Translations under genes and position numbers: made by a program
IMG/VR virus record: IMGVR_UViG_3300046000_004994
Coordinates: 1-20,535 of that record
Strand: one strand, 5' to 3'
Origin: a virus
Length of the DNA: 20,535 nucleotides
In this document: positions 1-6,914 of the stretch, in pieces
Numbering within the stretch: position 1 is the stretch's first letter
Layout: the number at the start of each line of letters is the position of its first letter
The notes under the pieces: model-generated
Told to the model about the DNA's origin: nothing
The model's input: the letters and a program-made list of their open reading frames with translations, nothing else
Database searches by the model: none

Positions 1-71
1 GGACGAGGCGGAAACTGCTCCGTCATCATTTGCTGTGCACTTGGGCGATTCCGACGTAAAAAACTCCGCAT
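1..71 (-). CDS. 5' end of an unknown gene, cut by the window edge
   Basis: An ATG at 71 opens a frame that stays open for 23 codons to the edge of the window; its start reads MRSFLRRNRPSAQQMM. It lies 12 bases after the stop of the Gln-rich protein gene. An AAGGGGAG Shine-Dalgarno sequence sits six bases before the ATG, one of the better ribosome binding sites in the window, and this is the main reason to believe the start. The N-terminus is basic (five Arg in nine residues). Too little is visible to name a family. By position it should be another virion or late protein of the same operon. Confidence 0.55.
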   Translation of the reverse strand, partial: MRSFLRRNRPSAQQMMTEQFPPR

Positions 72-83
72 TTTCAACTCCCC

Positions 84-1775
84 TTAATTCCCGAACAGGC
101 CCGCTTTTTTCGCCCCAGTAGCTGCGCTCACCGCCCCGATGGCAATCCCCGCTGCCTGCTGGAACGGGCTGGCAGACGGCTGGCTCGTGGCAGTCGTCGC
201 CATCTGATTGGACGGCGCACCGCGATAAATGTCGGACAGGAACGCCGCCTGCTGGTACGGCGCGTAAACCTGCTGCAAGGTATTCGCGCGCTGCGCATCC
301 ATCAACTGCTGCTGACGTGCCTGATCGGCCTGACCGACGTTGTACAGGAAGTTGACATCGCCCTGATACATCGCCTGACCCGTCTGGCCCAGCGCACCCT
401 GCTGAACACCCAACTGACCCATCTGCCCGCCCAACTGACCAAGGCCCATCGCCTGCTGCTGACCGATGTTGAACTGCTGGCCGGCCAACTGACCGATGCC
501 CTGTCCGATGTTCTGGAACTGGCCCGCCTGCTGGCCGTAAATGTTTGCAATGCCTTGGCCCGCCTGCATCATCTGGCCGGCGGCCTGCTGTCCGAGGCCT
601 GCCTGCTGGACGCCCAACTGCCCCAAGCCTTGACCCGCACCAATCTGCTGCGCCGCCAAGTTGCCGTACAAGCCCGCCGCGCCCTGCTGCAACTGCCCCT
701 GCTGACCAGCGGTCTGAGCTTGCAGTTGCCCGGCCTGTGCAAGCTGCTGCGCCGCGTTCTGGCCCAAGCCCGCCTGCTGCGCGGCAATCGCGGCCTGCTG
801 CGCGCCCAACTGCCCAATGCCCTGCGCACCAGCCATCTGCCGCTGCTGCTGCTGCTCAAACGTGGCGATTGCATTGGCCTGCGCTTGGTTGTAGCCTTGG
901 CTCAACAGATTCGCGATCGTCCCCGCCTTCTGCTCCATCAGGCCACGCTCAAGCTCCGCACGCTGCACACCCTCCCGAGTGCCTCCAAACGCCCCAGATC
1001 GAACCGCCTGAGCCGATAGGTTTTGTTGTGCAATCTGGCCTTGGCGATTGATTTGGCGCATCGCCTCGTCGATCACCTGCTGCTGATACGGGTTCATGAA
1101 GCCTTGAGCCGCAGCCGGGTTGTACCCCTGAGCCGCCCCACCCAACTGCCCCAATCCCTGCTGAATCGTCTGCTGCGCGGCGGCAAAGCCCGGCTGTGCA
1201 GCAGCTAGGCGCGCTTCTTCCGCAGCGGACATGGCGGTCTGAACGCCTTGGCCAAAGCCCGGCTGCTGGCCCGACAAGGCGGCCATTTGCTGCGCTTGCG
1301 AGAGCCCGCCCATCCCCTGCTCAATGGCCTGCGTGGCGGGGGTCAGATTGGCCTGAGAGTTCAGGAGCGCAAGCTGCTGGCCCGTGGTCAACGCGCCAAG
1401 GCCCGAGCTGATCCCGCCCGCAGCTCCTCCCGCCCGCTGGATGGCCTGCTGTGCGTCGGTAAACTGCCCACGCGTATCGGCACCTCGCAGGATGTCAGCA
1501 GCTTCTCCGGTCGTGCTGACACCGCCTGCGAGCGACTGCTGGGCAGCGGTCAGGGCGGGGGTGAACGCGCCTATTCCGGTGTCGTAGGCGCTTCGGATCG
1601 CGGTCTGCTGCCCGGGGGCAAAACCAGCGATTTCATACGCGGGAATCTGTTGGGAGAGCGGCGTGCGATCGACGTTGAATGCAAGATTCTGTGCCTCTTG
1701 CAACAACTTCATCTTATAGGCTTCAACCTCCGGGGCCTCCCGGACGATCTGCTGCTGGGTGGTGATTTCTGCCAT
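84..1775 (-). CDS. Gln/Ala/Gly-rich probable internal virion protein
   Basis: This 563-residue protein is probably a virion component, possibly one ejected with the DNA; no enzymatic domain is visible. Residues 1-50 (opening MAEITTQQQIVREAPEVEAY) form a charged helical segment. Residues about 226-278 hold a recognisable conserved block (NPYQQQVIDEAM, then SGAFGGTREGVQ). Residues about 300-460 are degenerate short Gln-rich repeats built on LGQLG and QQAG. The C-terminus has a short hydrophobic helix ending AKKAGLFGN. The ATG directly follows the TAA of the upstream gene (TAAATG), with AAGGGGA as ribosome binding site. I recall similar proteins in uncultured aquatic phages, always without a function. 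The pairing with the hydrophobic protein just upstream suggests both are ejection proteins like those of P22 or T7, but that is inference from position and composition. Confidence 0.8.
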   Translation of the reverse strand: MAEITTQQQIVREAPEVEAYKMKLLQEAQNLAFNVDRTPLSQQIPAYEIAGFAPGQQTAIRSAYDTGIGAFTPALTAAQQSLAGGVSTTGEAADILRGADTRGQFTDAQQAIQRAGGAAGGISSGLGALTTGQQLALLNSQANLTPATQAIEQGMGGLSQAQQMAALSGQQPGFGQGVQTAMSAAEEARLAAAQPGFAAAQQTIQQGLGQLGGAAQGYNPAAAQGFMNPYQQQVIDEAMRQINRQGQIAQQNLSAQAVRSGAFGGTREGVQRAELERGLMEQKAGTIANLLSQGYNQAQANAIATFEQQQQRQMAGAQGIGQLGAQQAAIAAQQAGLGQNAAQQLAQAGQLQAQTAGQQGQLQQGAAGLYGNLAAQQIGAGQGLGQLGVQQAGLGQQAAGQMMQAGQGIANIYGQQAGQFQNIGQGIGQLAGQQFNIGQQQAMGLGQLGGQMGQLGVQQGALGQTGQAMYQGDVNFLYNVGQADQARQQQLMDAQRANTLQQVYAPYQQAAFLSDIYRGAPSNQMATTATSQPSASPFQQAAGIAIGAVSAATGAKKAGLFGN

Positions 1776-3767
1776 TTATTTCCCCTTGACCGGGCCGCCT
1801 TCGAGCATTTTCATCAGCTTGTACATCCGAGCTGCGCCTTTTCGCCGGCTACCGTTGCCCGCATTACGCACCGCCCGGGCGGTGAACACAAACTCACCGT
1901 CCGACAGCATGGCCGGAATGGAGTCAGAAGTCCCGGTTCCCGGGCCGTTGATCGCGCCTGTTTTGCGCGGGAACTCCGTTGTGCGCATCTCACCGCCGCT
2001 CGCGGCCGTCCGGATGGGCCCGAGCGGGAGGCCGAGGCCGTAAAGGCCGCTTACATTGTAGGGCTGCGGGATGCCGCCAACGGTCTGAGTAATCCCCGTT
2101 GGATTGATTACTGGAATGCCTCCCGGAGGGGGCTGGATATACGGGGAGGGCGGGATATACGGAGAGGGGGGCCGAATCCCGGGCGAGGGCCCGGGTATGG
2201 CCGGGTTGTCCAATCCGCCCCGGAACATGTCTGGGTTCTCGCGTATGTAATCCAAACCCGTCTTTGGTGTAAAAAGCGGGTTCGGGTTCGAGGGCTCTTT
2301 TTTGAACGCACCAGTGGCGGCGGCAACCGCCGTACCGGCCGCTGCCAACGGAGCGTATTGACGGATCAGACCAGCATCCGCCGGCAGCCCGGGCCGGCTC
2401 GGGGAGAGGTACTGGTTATAGAGGTCCTTTGCGCCAGTGGTCAGGCGGCCCAACATTCCGGGCTGTGCGGGGTTGGATCCGGGTGGCAGCAGTTGCCCCG
2501 ATGCAGAGTAGGGGGTCGACGCGGTCGTTCCCATCTCTCCGGCAAAACTCGGTGCCGGAGGCGTGGCCAAGATTTCTCCGGTCGGCGAATAGGTCCCTGT
2601 GCCCATTTCACCCGCAAAAGGTTGCATAACCGGCTGCTGCGCCGCCGTTCCGACGGGAGAAATGCCGCTCTGCGGCGCGGCAGAGGCCGGCGGACCCGCC
2701 ATCTCGGTTGCTGCTCCCGGCTGCTGTGCCGCTTGGGCCGTGGGCCCTGACAAGGCCTGCAAGCCCCCCGACACAAGGCCCGCCGTCGCACCCATCTTGA
2801 GCGCCTCTTTGGGCTTCATCCCCAAGAGTAGCCCCGCACCCGTGCCCAGTGCGCCGGTGGTCAAGCCCGTGTTCAGCGCGCTGCCGGCCGCGCCGGGCAA
2901 CACACTGCCAACAGACTGAAGCGGGCTGACACCACCAATCGTGCCGCCACCGCCCACATAGCCCAGCGCACCGGAAATCAAGGCCTCTTTCAAGCCACCA
3001 CCCGCCGCCAAGGCCGTGGTCGCCCCAGCAACACCCGCCGCAGCGGCCGTGCTGGTCATTAGGCCCATGCCGGCCGGCCCGAGGACCGTGGCCAACGCGA
3101 TCGTGCCGATGATCCGGCCGACCGGGGATTGCAAGACCTTTTTGACGGCGCTGCCCAGCTTCTTGAAGAACTTCTTGAAGTATTCCGGCAGTCCTGTGTT
3201 CGGGTTAATCGTTCCCGAGCCCCCCTGAGCTTGGAGCATCGCCGCTTCGTCCGGCGTGATGTGTGCCAGCATCGTGTCGCCGTTCCGACCCTGCGAGGCC
3301 AGATAGCCGGCCATGTCGGCCAATCCGCCTTGGGCCATGGCCATCGGGGCGGCGATCGGCGGGCCTTCGGCCATCGGCTGCATCGCGCCTTGGGCCTGCG
3401 ACATCTTGAGCTCGTTCAAAACAGCAAGGGCCGCGCCCACGAACACCGGATCGTACTCTTCCGGCATGTCGCCCGGGTCGATCATGTCCCGCGCCAGCAA
3501 CTGCTGCAAGATCTGCTGGTAGTCTTGGGGGTTGTTCGTCAGGTGCTCAAAGACAGAGAGAAGCTGGTCAATCTCACGCGGGGTAAGGTCTACATCCGCC
3601 AGATTCTCGCGCAAGGAGGCCTTCATCTCCGCAAGCGCCTGAGGATTGGTCATGCCCAGAGCGGTCTTCGCCGCATCATAGGAGTCCGCGCTTGATACAG
3701 CCGTCGGAGCAGGCTGCTCAGGCATGCCCTCCCCCATGGGGAGCGACATGATTCCTTCGTTTTCCAT
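1776..3767 (-). CDS. Probable ejection/internal virion protein with cationic and hydrophobic segments
   Basis: A 663-residue protein with a clear layout. Residues 1-125 are acidic and helical. Residues 163-195 hold a conserved-looking block (DTMLAHITPDEAAMLQ, GGSGTINPNTGLPEYF). Residues 194-211 form a cationic amphipathic helix (FKKFFKKLGSAVKK). Residues 218-340 are a long Ala/Gly-rich hydrophobic region able to enter membranes. Residues 341-600 are low-complexity and Pro-rich. Residues 609-650 carry GPGTGTSDSIPAMLSDGEF followed by basic residues, a C-terminal motif I recall from phage tape-measure and internal virion proteins. The start is supported by GGAAAGGAC ahead of the ATG. The gene follows the only sizeable intergenic gap, which contains a candidate promoter and leader structure. 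A tape measure is the alternative, but no long coiled coil or tail-tube genes accompany it, so a podovirus ejection protein is preferred. Confidence 0.75.
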   Translation of the reverse strand: MENEGIMSLPMGEGMPEQPAPTAVSSADSYDAAKTALGMTNPQALAEMKASLRENLADVDLTPREIDQLLSVFEHLTNNPQDYQQILQQLLARDMIDPGDMPEEYDPVFVGAALAVLNELKMSQAQGAMQPMAEGPPIAAPMAMAQGGLADMAGYLASQGRNGDTMLAHITPDEAAMLQAQGGSGTINPNTGLPEYFKKFFKKLGSAVKKVLQSPVGRIIGTIALATVLGPAGMGLMTSTAAAAGVAGATTALAAGGGLKEALISGALGYVGGGGTIGGVSPLQSVGSVLPGAAGSALNTGLTTGALGTGAGLLLGMKPKEALKMGATAGLVSGGLQALSGPTAQAAQQPGAATEMAGPPASAAPQSGISPVGTAAQQPVMQPFAGEMGTGTYSPTGEILATPPAPSFAGEMGTTASTPYSASGQLLPPGSNPAQPGMLGRLTTGAKDLYNQYLSPSRPGLPADAGLIRQYAPLAAAGTAVAAATGAFKKEPSNPNPLFTPKTGLDYIRENPDMFRGGLDNPAIPGPSPGIRPPSPYIPPSPYIQPPPGGIPVINPTGITQTVGGIPQPYNVSGLYGLGLPLGPIRTAASGGEMRTTEFPRKTGAINGPGTGTSDSIPAMLSDGEFVFTARAVRNAGNGSRRKGAARMYKLMKMLEGGPVKGK

Positions 3768-3771
3768 AGAA

Positions 3772-3826
3772 GTCCTTTCCGTTAGTGGCCTATAGCCCTG
3801 TAAAGGGCCGCGCGCCGGAAAAGGAC
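3772..3826 (-). promoter_or_regulatory. Candidate leader RNA structure hiding a ribosome binding site
   Basis: On the minus strand the sequence GTCCTTTTCC (3826-3817) is complementary, with one bulged base, to GGAAAGGAC (3780-3772). The latter is the ribosome binding site of the 663-residue protein. The loop between them contains a 5-bp hairpin, GCCCT and AGGGC around a four-base loop (3808-3795). Folded, the RNA would cover the Shine-Dalgarno sequence. The complementarity is seen directly; a regulatory role is inference. Confidence 0.4.
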
Positions 3827-3841
3827 GCGTTCTCAGGCCAG

Positions 3842-3871
3842 ATTATCTGCTAGGAAACGCCCCGTTGTCCA
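3842..3871 (-). promoter_or_regulatory. Candidate sigma70-type promoter
   Basis: In the 108-base gap the minus strand reads TGGACA (3871-3866), 18 bases, then GATAAT (3847-3842). Each hexamer matches the bacterial housekeeping -35/-10 consensus at five of six positions, and the spacing is acceptable. Transcription would start near 3835 and give a leader of about 68 bases before the ATG at 3767. It is the only gap in the window long enough to hold a promoter outside coding sequence. Chance occurrence cannot be excluded. Confidence 0.4.
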
Positions 3872-3875
3872 CCGA

Positions 3876-4208
3876 TCAGGTACGATCCATTTCCAAATAC
3901 GAAAGCCAGAAGTCCACATCTGCGGTTGATGCTGTCACCTTGAGCACATCTCCAGCCTGCATAACCAACGGCACGCCTGAAAACGCATCCAACGTCTGGC
4001 TGGTCGGCAAGACATAAGTCTTCAACATCTTGTAGGGCGTCGCCCCACCCTCCGGATACAAGGTCACACTGATGTTGGAGGTGCTGGCATTGTCGTTCGT
4101 CACACGCAACGACGAAACGACTGCGCTATTGGCCGCCGGCGTCGTGTAAAGCGTCGTCTCGGTCGACGATGACGGGGTCAGGTACTTCCTCAGATACTTG
4201 TTGGCCAT
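3876..4208 (-). CDS. Small beta-rich putative virion protein
   Basis: A 110-residue protein opening MANKYLRKYLTPSSSTETT. It has no signal peptide or transmembrane segment and alternates short hydrophobic beta strands (SAVVSSLRVTN, NISVTLYPEGG, GDVLKVTAS, VDFWLSYLEMDRT) with polar turns, as expected of a compact beta sandwich. I recall small proteins of this kind near tail genes of uncultured aquatic phages, without known function. The ATG lies two bases after the TGA of the C1q-like protein gene, with only a weak AGG nearby, so translation is probably coupled. It is the last gene before the 108-base gap. A tail accessory or head-decoration protein is a reasonable guess; the family is not identified. 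Confidence 0.75.
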   Translation of the reverse strand: MANKYLRKYLTPSSSTETTLYTTPAANSAVVSSLRVTNDNASTSNISVTLYPEGGATPYKMLKTYVLPTSQTLDAFSGVPLVMQAGDVLKVTASTADVDFWLSYLEMDRT

Positions 4209-4210
4209 GG

Positions 4211-4924
4211 TCAGCCTGCCGAGACAAAGTTGATAGTGAGAATTACCGAAGGGATCGCAGGGCGGGTGGGCGTCGATTCGGCCGCATAGTGCTCAAGGAA
4301 CACATCGGTGCTGCTGGCCCACCAAGCGATCTCAAGGTAGTGGGTGCTTGGGTCGTTGACCGTGAAGATTCCGGTAATGGCAGGGACAATGTGAGACCAA
4401 ATTGAGCCACTTTTACGCGCCGGAATGTCAAAGCGCGTCCGGCTGCTAGAGTAGTTGACGCCTGTGTCCTTGGCCCAGACCTCAAATTCTTGCACCGCGT
4501 TGCTTCGATTGGAGACCTGAAGCGTGAACGTCACCAGATATTGCCCGGAACACGGGACATAGATCTTGCTGTTGTCCACCACCCGGATGCCGTTGGTGAG
4601 CGCCACCACGTCGTAGGTCAGAAGCTCTTCGGTTGTCGTGCTGGTGAGGTCCTGATCCACATTTGAGACCAGCATCGCATGCGGCAGGATGATGCCATTG
4701 GAGAGTTGAAAGCCGCGCACACCGCCAGCAAACCCGCCGCCCGCGCCTGACCCGGCGGACATCCAAGTCGCCGCACCGGCCGTGTTCTCACTAGTGATGG
4801 GCGTGTAGGTGTTGTTGAGCTGGAAGACGATCTGCTCAAGCGAACGAACCAACTGGTTGAACTGCTCCGGGCTGTAGTTCGTCGTGATCGCATTCGGCAG
4901 GCGAACATTGTTGATCTTACTCAT
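4211..4924 (-). CDS. Tail appendage protein with C1q/TNF-like C-terminal domain
   Basis: A 237-residue protein. Residues 1-40 contain a conserved-looking start (INNVRLPNAITTNYSPEQFN) leading into a short coiled coil (about 18-38) that could trimerise it. Residues 57-72 form a Gly-rich hinge. Residues about 98-234 look like a C1q/TNF jelly roll: strands around IYVPCSGQYLVTFTLQVSN, FEVWAKDTG, TRFDIPAR, THYLEIAWWASS and PSVILTINF follow the spacing and closing hydrophobic strand of that fold. Such domains form trimeric tips in phage fibres and spikes, so this is probably a short fibre or knob attached to the tail hub encoded just upstream. The start overlaps the hub stop as ATGA (4921-4924), indicating translational coupling. 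The fold assignment comes from pattern recognition only. Confidence 0.7.
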   Translation of the reverse strand: MSKINNVRLPNAITTNYSPEQFNQLVRSLEQIVFQLNNTYTPITSENTAGAATWMSAGSGAGGGFAGGVRGFQLSNGIILPHAMLVSNVDQDLTSTTTEELLTYDVVALTNGIRVVDNSKIYVPCSGQYLVTFTLQVSNRSNAVQEFEVWAKDTGVNYSSSRTRFDIPARKSGSIWSHIVPAITGIFTVNDPSTHYLEIAWWASSTDVFLEHYAAESTPTRPAIPSVILTINFVSAG

Positions 4925-6771
4925 CTGAGGCCGTCCGGCTGAATGTCAACACGCATCGTCCCAAACCGCCAGTTGCTATCGAGCTCATCACTCTCGATCC
5001 TGAGCTGAATCTGTCGGCCCCTAGCCCGGGTATCCACCTTCTGCGTCGTCGGCGTGATGACATACGGATCCAGTGAACTCGGACTCGCCGACGCCTGCGG
5101 AAACGGCCGCAGAAGCAACCGCACCGTCAGGTTGCCGACCTGATTTTTGAAGTCCGGGATGAACCGGCTCATCAGGAGCATGTTGTCGCCGTCGCCGATG
5201 TCAAAGTAGCCCGAGACGATGTAAGCCGGCAATGGCTCATCGATCGCGTTGACCCCGTCCTCTTGGTTATACACCGCTGTCCGCCCAGCCGTCAGACCGT
5301 AAATGGTGGAGATCGTCGCTTCGGTACTGTCCGGTTCATACTCGGTGGCCATCGGCTTTTCAAACGACCCAACATCCCGCCACGCGGTTCGCGGCATACT
5401 GCCCACGGACCAGACGTTCTCCAAGTAGTTGTAGGTCACGAAACGGTCGATATAGTCGCTCGTGAACGAGCAGTACCACCACGTCACCTCGTTGAACTGG
5501 GTGTTGATGCCGACATGCACCTTCTGCGCTTGAACGACGTTGAGGTCCTTGAACACATAGTCCTGCACCGTGCACGCCAGCTTCTTGACCGTGCCGTCGA
5601 AGACAAAGAACGCGTCCTTGCTCATCCAATACGCCACGCCGTTGACGTCAGCCGACGCATGGGGCCCGATACAGCCGCAATTCGCCCCAAGCTGCTGAAA
5701 TCCGAAGGTGTAGGGCGGACCCAGATACTGCTGACCATGGAGCGAGGTATCCGTCCAAATCAGGATCTGACCTCGCGATCGCACTGCCGTGATGATCTCA
5801 TTGCCGTCCGTGAGCCGTTGTCCGCCGGCCGTGTTCGTGGCCGTCTCTGCGAAGGTGTTGATGTCCTCCTGCGCCGAAAAGCGCACAAACATCGGATCCT
5901 GCGTGCTCGTCGAACCGATCGTGCCCTCTGTGCCAAAACAGACCAGATGCCGATCAGGCGTTGAAACCAGCGCGTATCGGCTCCGGGTGGGCGCGCCTGA
6001 AATCGCCGTCGCACGCGGGGACAACGTGATATCCGGCGTCCACTCGTAGATGCCTCCGTTGACAAGCTGGAGGATTAGGACCTCCCCAAACGTGTCAAAC
6101 TGCCAGACGCGCGAAAGCAAAAGAACCGGGACGCCCGAGGTACGGGGCGTGCCCCATGTGCCCGTGTTCCACGTGCCCGTGCCCCAGCCGTAGTCAAAGA
6201 AGCTGCGGTCATCGCCCACACTGATCTGATACGCCGCATCGGCCGATCCAGCCGCCGTGGCCGTGCTGGTCGCAGCGGTCGGCGAGGTGATTGCGTACTC
6301 GTCCGCCCCAACCACCTCGATGATCTGGAACTCGTTGTTCAAAGAGGCGTTGAGTATGCCGCCCGGATCGCCGGTCGTACTGCTGAATGTTACAAAGTCA
6401 CCGACGGACGCGTCATGCCCAACGTCGTTGACCACGACCCGGGTCAACCCGTTCGTGGTGTCAAAGGTGACCGTTCCAGTCGCGCGGATGGGGGTGATGT
6501 CCGCCCAGTTGCCCCCGGCAAACGCATAAACCTTCCGGCTGGTGCCGACCACCGCATAGGGCGTCCCGTCCAAGGCATTCCAAGTGAATACCTCGCTGGT
6601 CATCCCCACCAAGTACTCAGGCCCGTCGTTGAACCACTGCCAGCCGCCCGTCTTTTCCGGTAGCCCGTAGCGAAAGCGGATGTAGTCGCCGTCCACCCAG
6701 CCGCCCTCAGCACCGTATTCGGTGTTCTGTTTGTCGATTCCGGGCTTGAGAAAGAGTCGGAGCAGGGGCAT
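4921..6771 (-). CDS. P22 gp10-like tail hub / DNA stabilisation protein
   Basis: A 616-residue protein likely to form the tail hub that plugs the portal channel after packaging. Residues 9-44 hold the opening motif (PGIDKQNTEYGAEGGWVDGD, IRFRYGLPEKTGGW). The rest is beta-rich with blade-like repeats, as expected of a beta propeller. Residues about 362-400 (GANCGCIGPHASADVNGVAY, then MSKDAFFVFDGTVK) match in kind the P22 gp10 segment where a state-check strand precedes the next blade. The end (GRQIQLRIESDEL to MRVDIQPDGLR) resembles the closing strands of gp10. An ACAGGA ribosome binding site lies inside the end of the 34-residue ORF; only one base separates that stop from this ATG. Residues 145-185 contain a low-complexity Thr/Ala insertion. 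P22 gp10 itself is shorter. Assignment rests on remembered family pattern. Confidence 0.65.
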   Translation of the reverse strand: MPLLRLFLKPGIDKQNTEYGAEGGWVDGDYIRFRYGLPEKTGGWQWFNDGPEYLVGMTSEVFTWNALDGTPYAVVGTSRKVYAFAGGNWADITPIRATGTVTFDTTNGLTRVVVNDVGHDASVGDFVTFSSTTGDPGGILNASLNNEFQIIEVVGADEYAITSPTAATSTATAAGSADAAYQISVGDDRSFFDYGWGTGTWNTGTWGTPRTSGVPVLLLSRVWQFDTFGEVLILQLVNGGIYEWTPDITLSPRATAISGAPTRSRYALVSTPDRHLVCFGTEGTIGSTSTQDPMFVRFSAQEDINTFAETATNTAGGQRLTDGNEIITAVRSRGQILIWTDTSLHGQQYLGPPYTFGFQQLGANCGCIGPHASADVNGVAYWMSKDAFFVFDGTVKKLACTVQDYVFKDLNVVQAQKVHVGINTQFNEVTWWYCSFTSDYIDRFVTYNYLENVWSVGSMPRTAWRDVGSFEKPMATEYEPDSTEATISTIYGLTAGRTAVYNQEDGVNAIDEPLPAYIVSGYFDIGDGDNMLLMSRFIPDFKNQVGNLTVRLLLRPFPQASASPSSLDPYVITPTTQKVDTRARGRQIQLRIESDELDSNWRFGTMRVDIQPDGLR

Positions 6772-6772
6772 T

Positions 6773-6877
6773 TCAGTTTCCTGTCAAAGCCGCCAGCGCC
6801 TTGGCCTCCGGATCCGGAATGACCTTGTCCAAGACCTTGCCGGCAAAAGGCAGAAGAGCACTGAGCATGGGGAGCAT
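6773..6877 (-). CDS. 34-residue ORF resembling the N-terminus of 3TM-type holins
   Basis: This short frame lies between the tail fibre and hub genes. GGAGG stands six bases before the ATG at 6877, among the best ribosome binding sites in the window, and an in-frame TAA 15 bases upstream rules out a longer form. The product begins MLPMLSALLPFAG and continues VLDKVIPDPEAKALAAL, so a hydrophobic helix leads into a charged one. The DKVIPDPEAKA stretch is like the part after the first helix in 3TM holins, whose full-length candidate lies at 19824-20324. The stop (TGA) is one base from the hub ATG and holds the hub's ribosome binding site. It may be a minimal membrane peptide, an antiholin-like regulator, a hub accessory or a leader that couples hub translation. 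Function is unknown. Confidence 0.65.
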   Translation of the reverse strand: MLPMLSALLPFAGKVLDKVIPDPEAKALAALTGN

Positions 6878-6914
6878 ATTAGGCCTCCGTTATCCCGGGG
6901 TAAAGCTGTGTGGA

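Noticed and set aside
1248-2750. A 500-codon open frame on the plus strand across the two putative ejection genes
   Set aside because: It is antisense to two well-supported genes, has a low-complexity Arg/Gly/Cys-rich composition, and is explained by the GC-rich codon bias of the real genes.
1776-3767. Tape measure protein of a long-tailed phage
   Set aside because: No tail-tube, sheath or tape-chaperone genes are present, the protein is short and lacks extended coiled coil, and hub and adaptor genes point to a short tail.
3795-3808. Five-bp hairpin as an intrinsic terminator
   Set aside because: The stem is short and no U-run follows; it fits better as part of the leader of the downstream gene.
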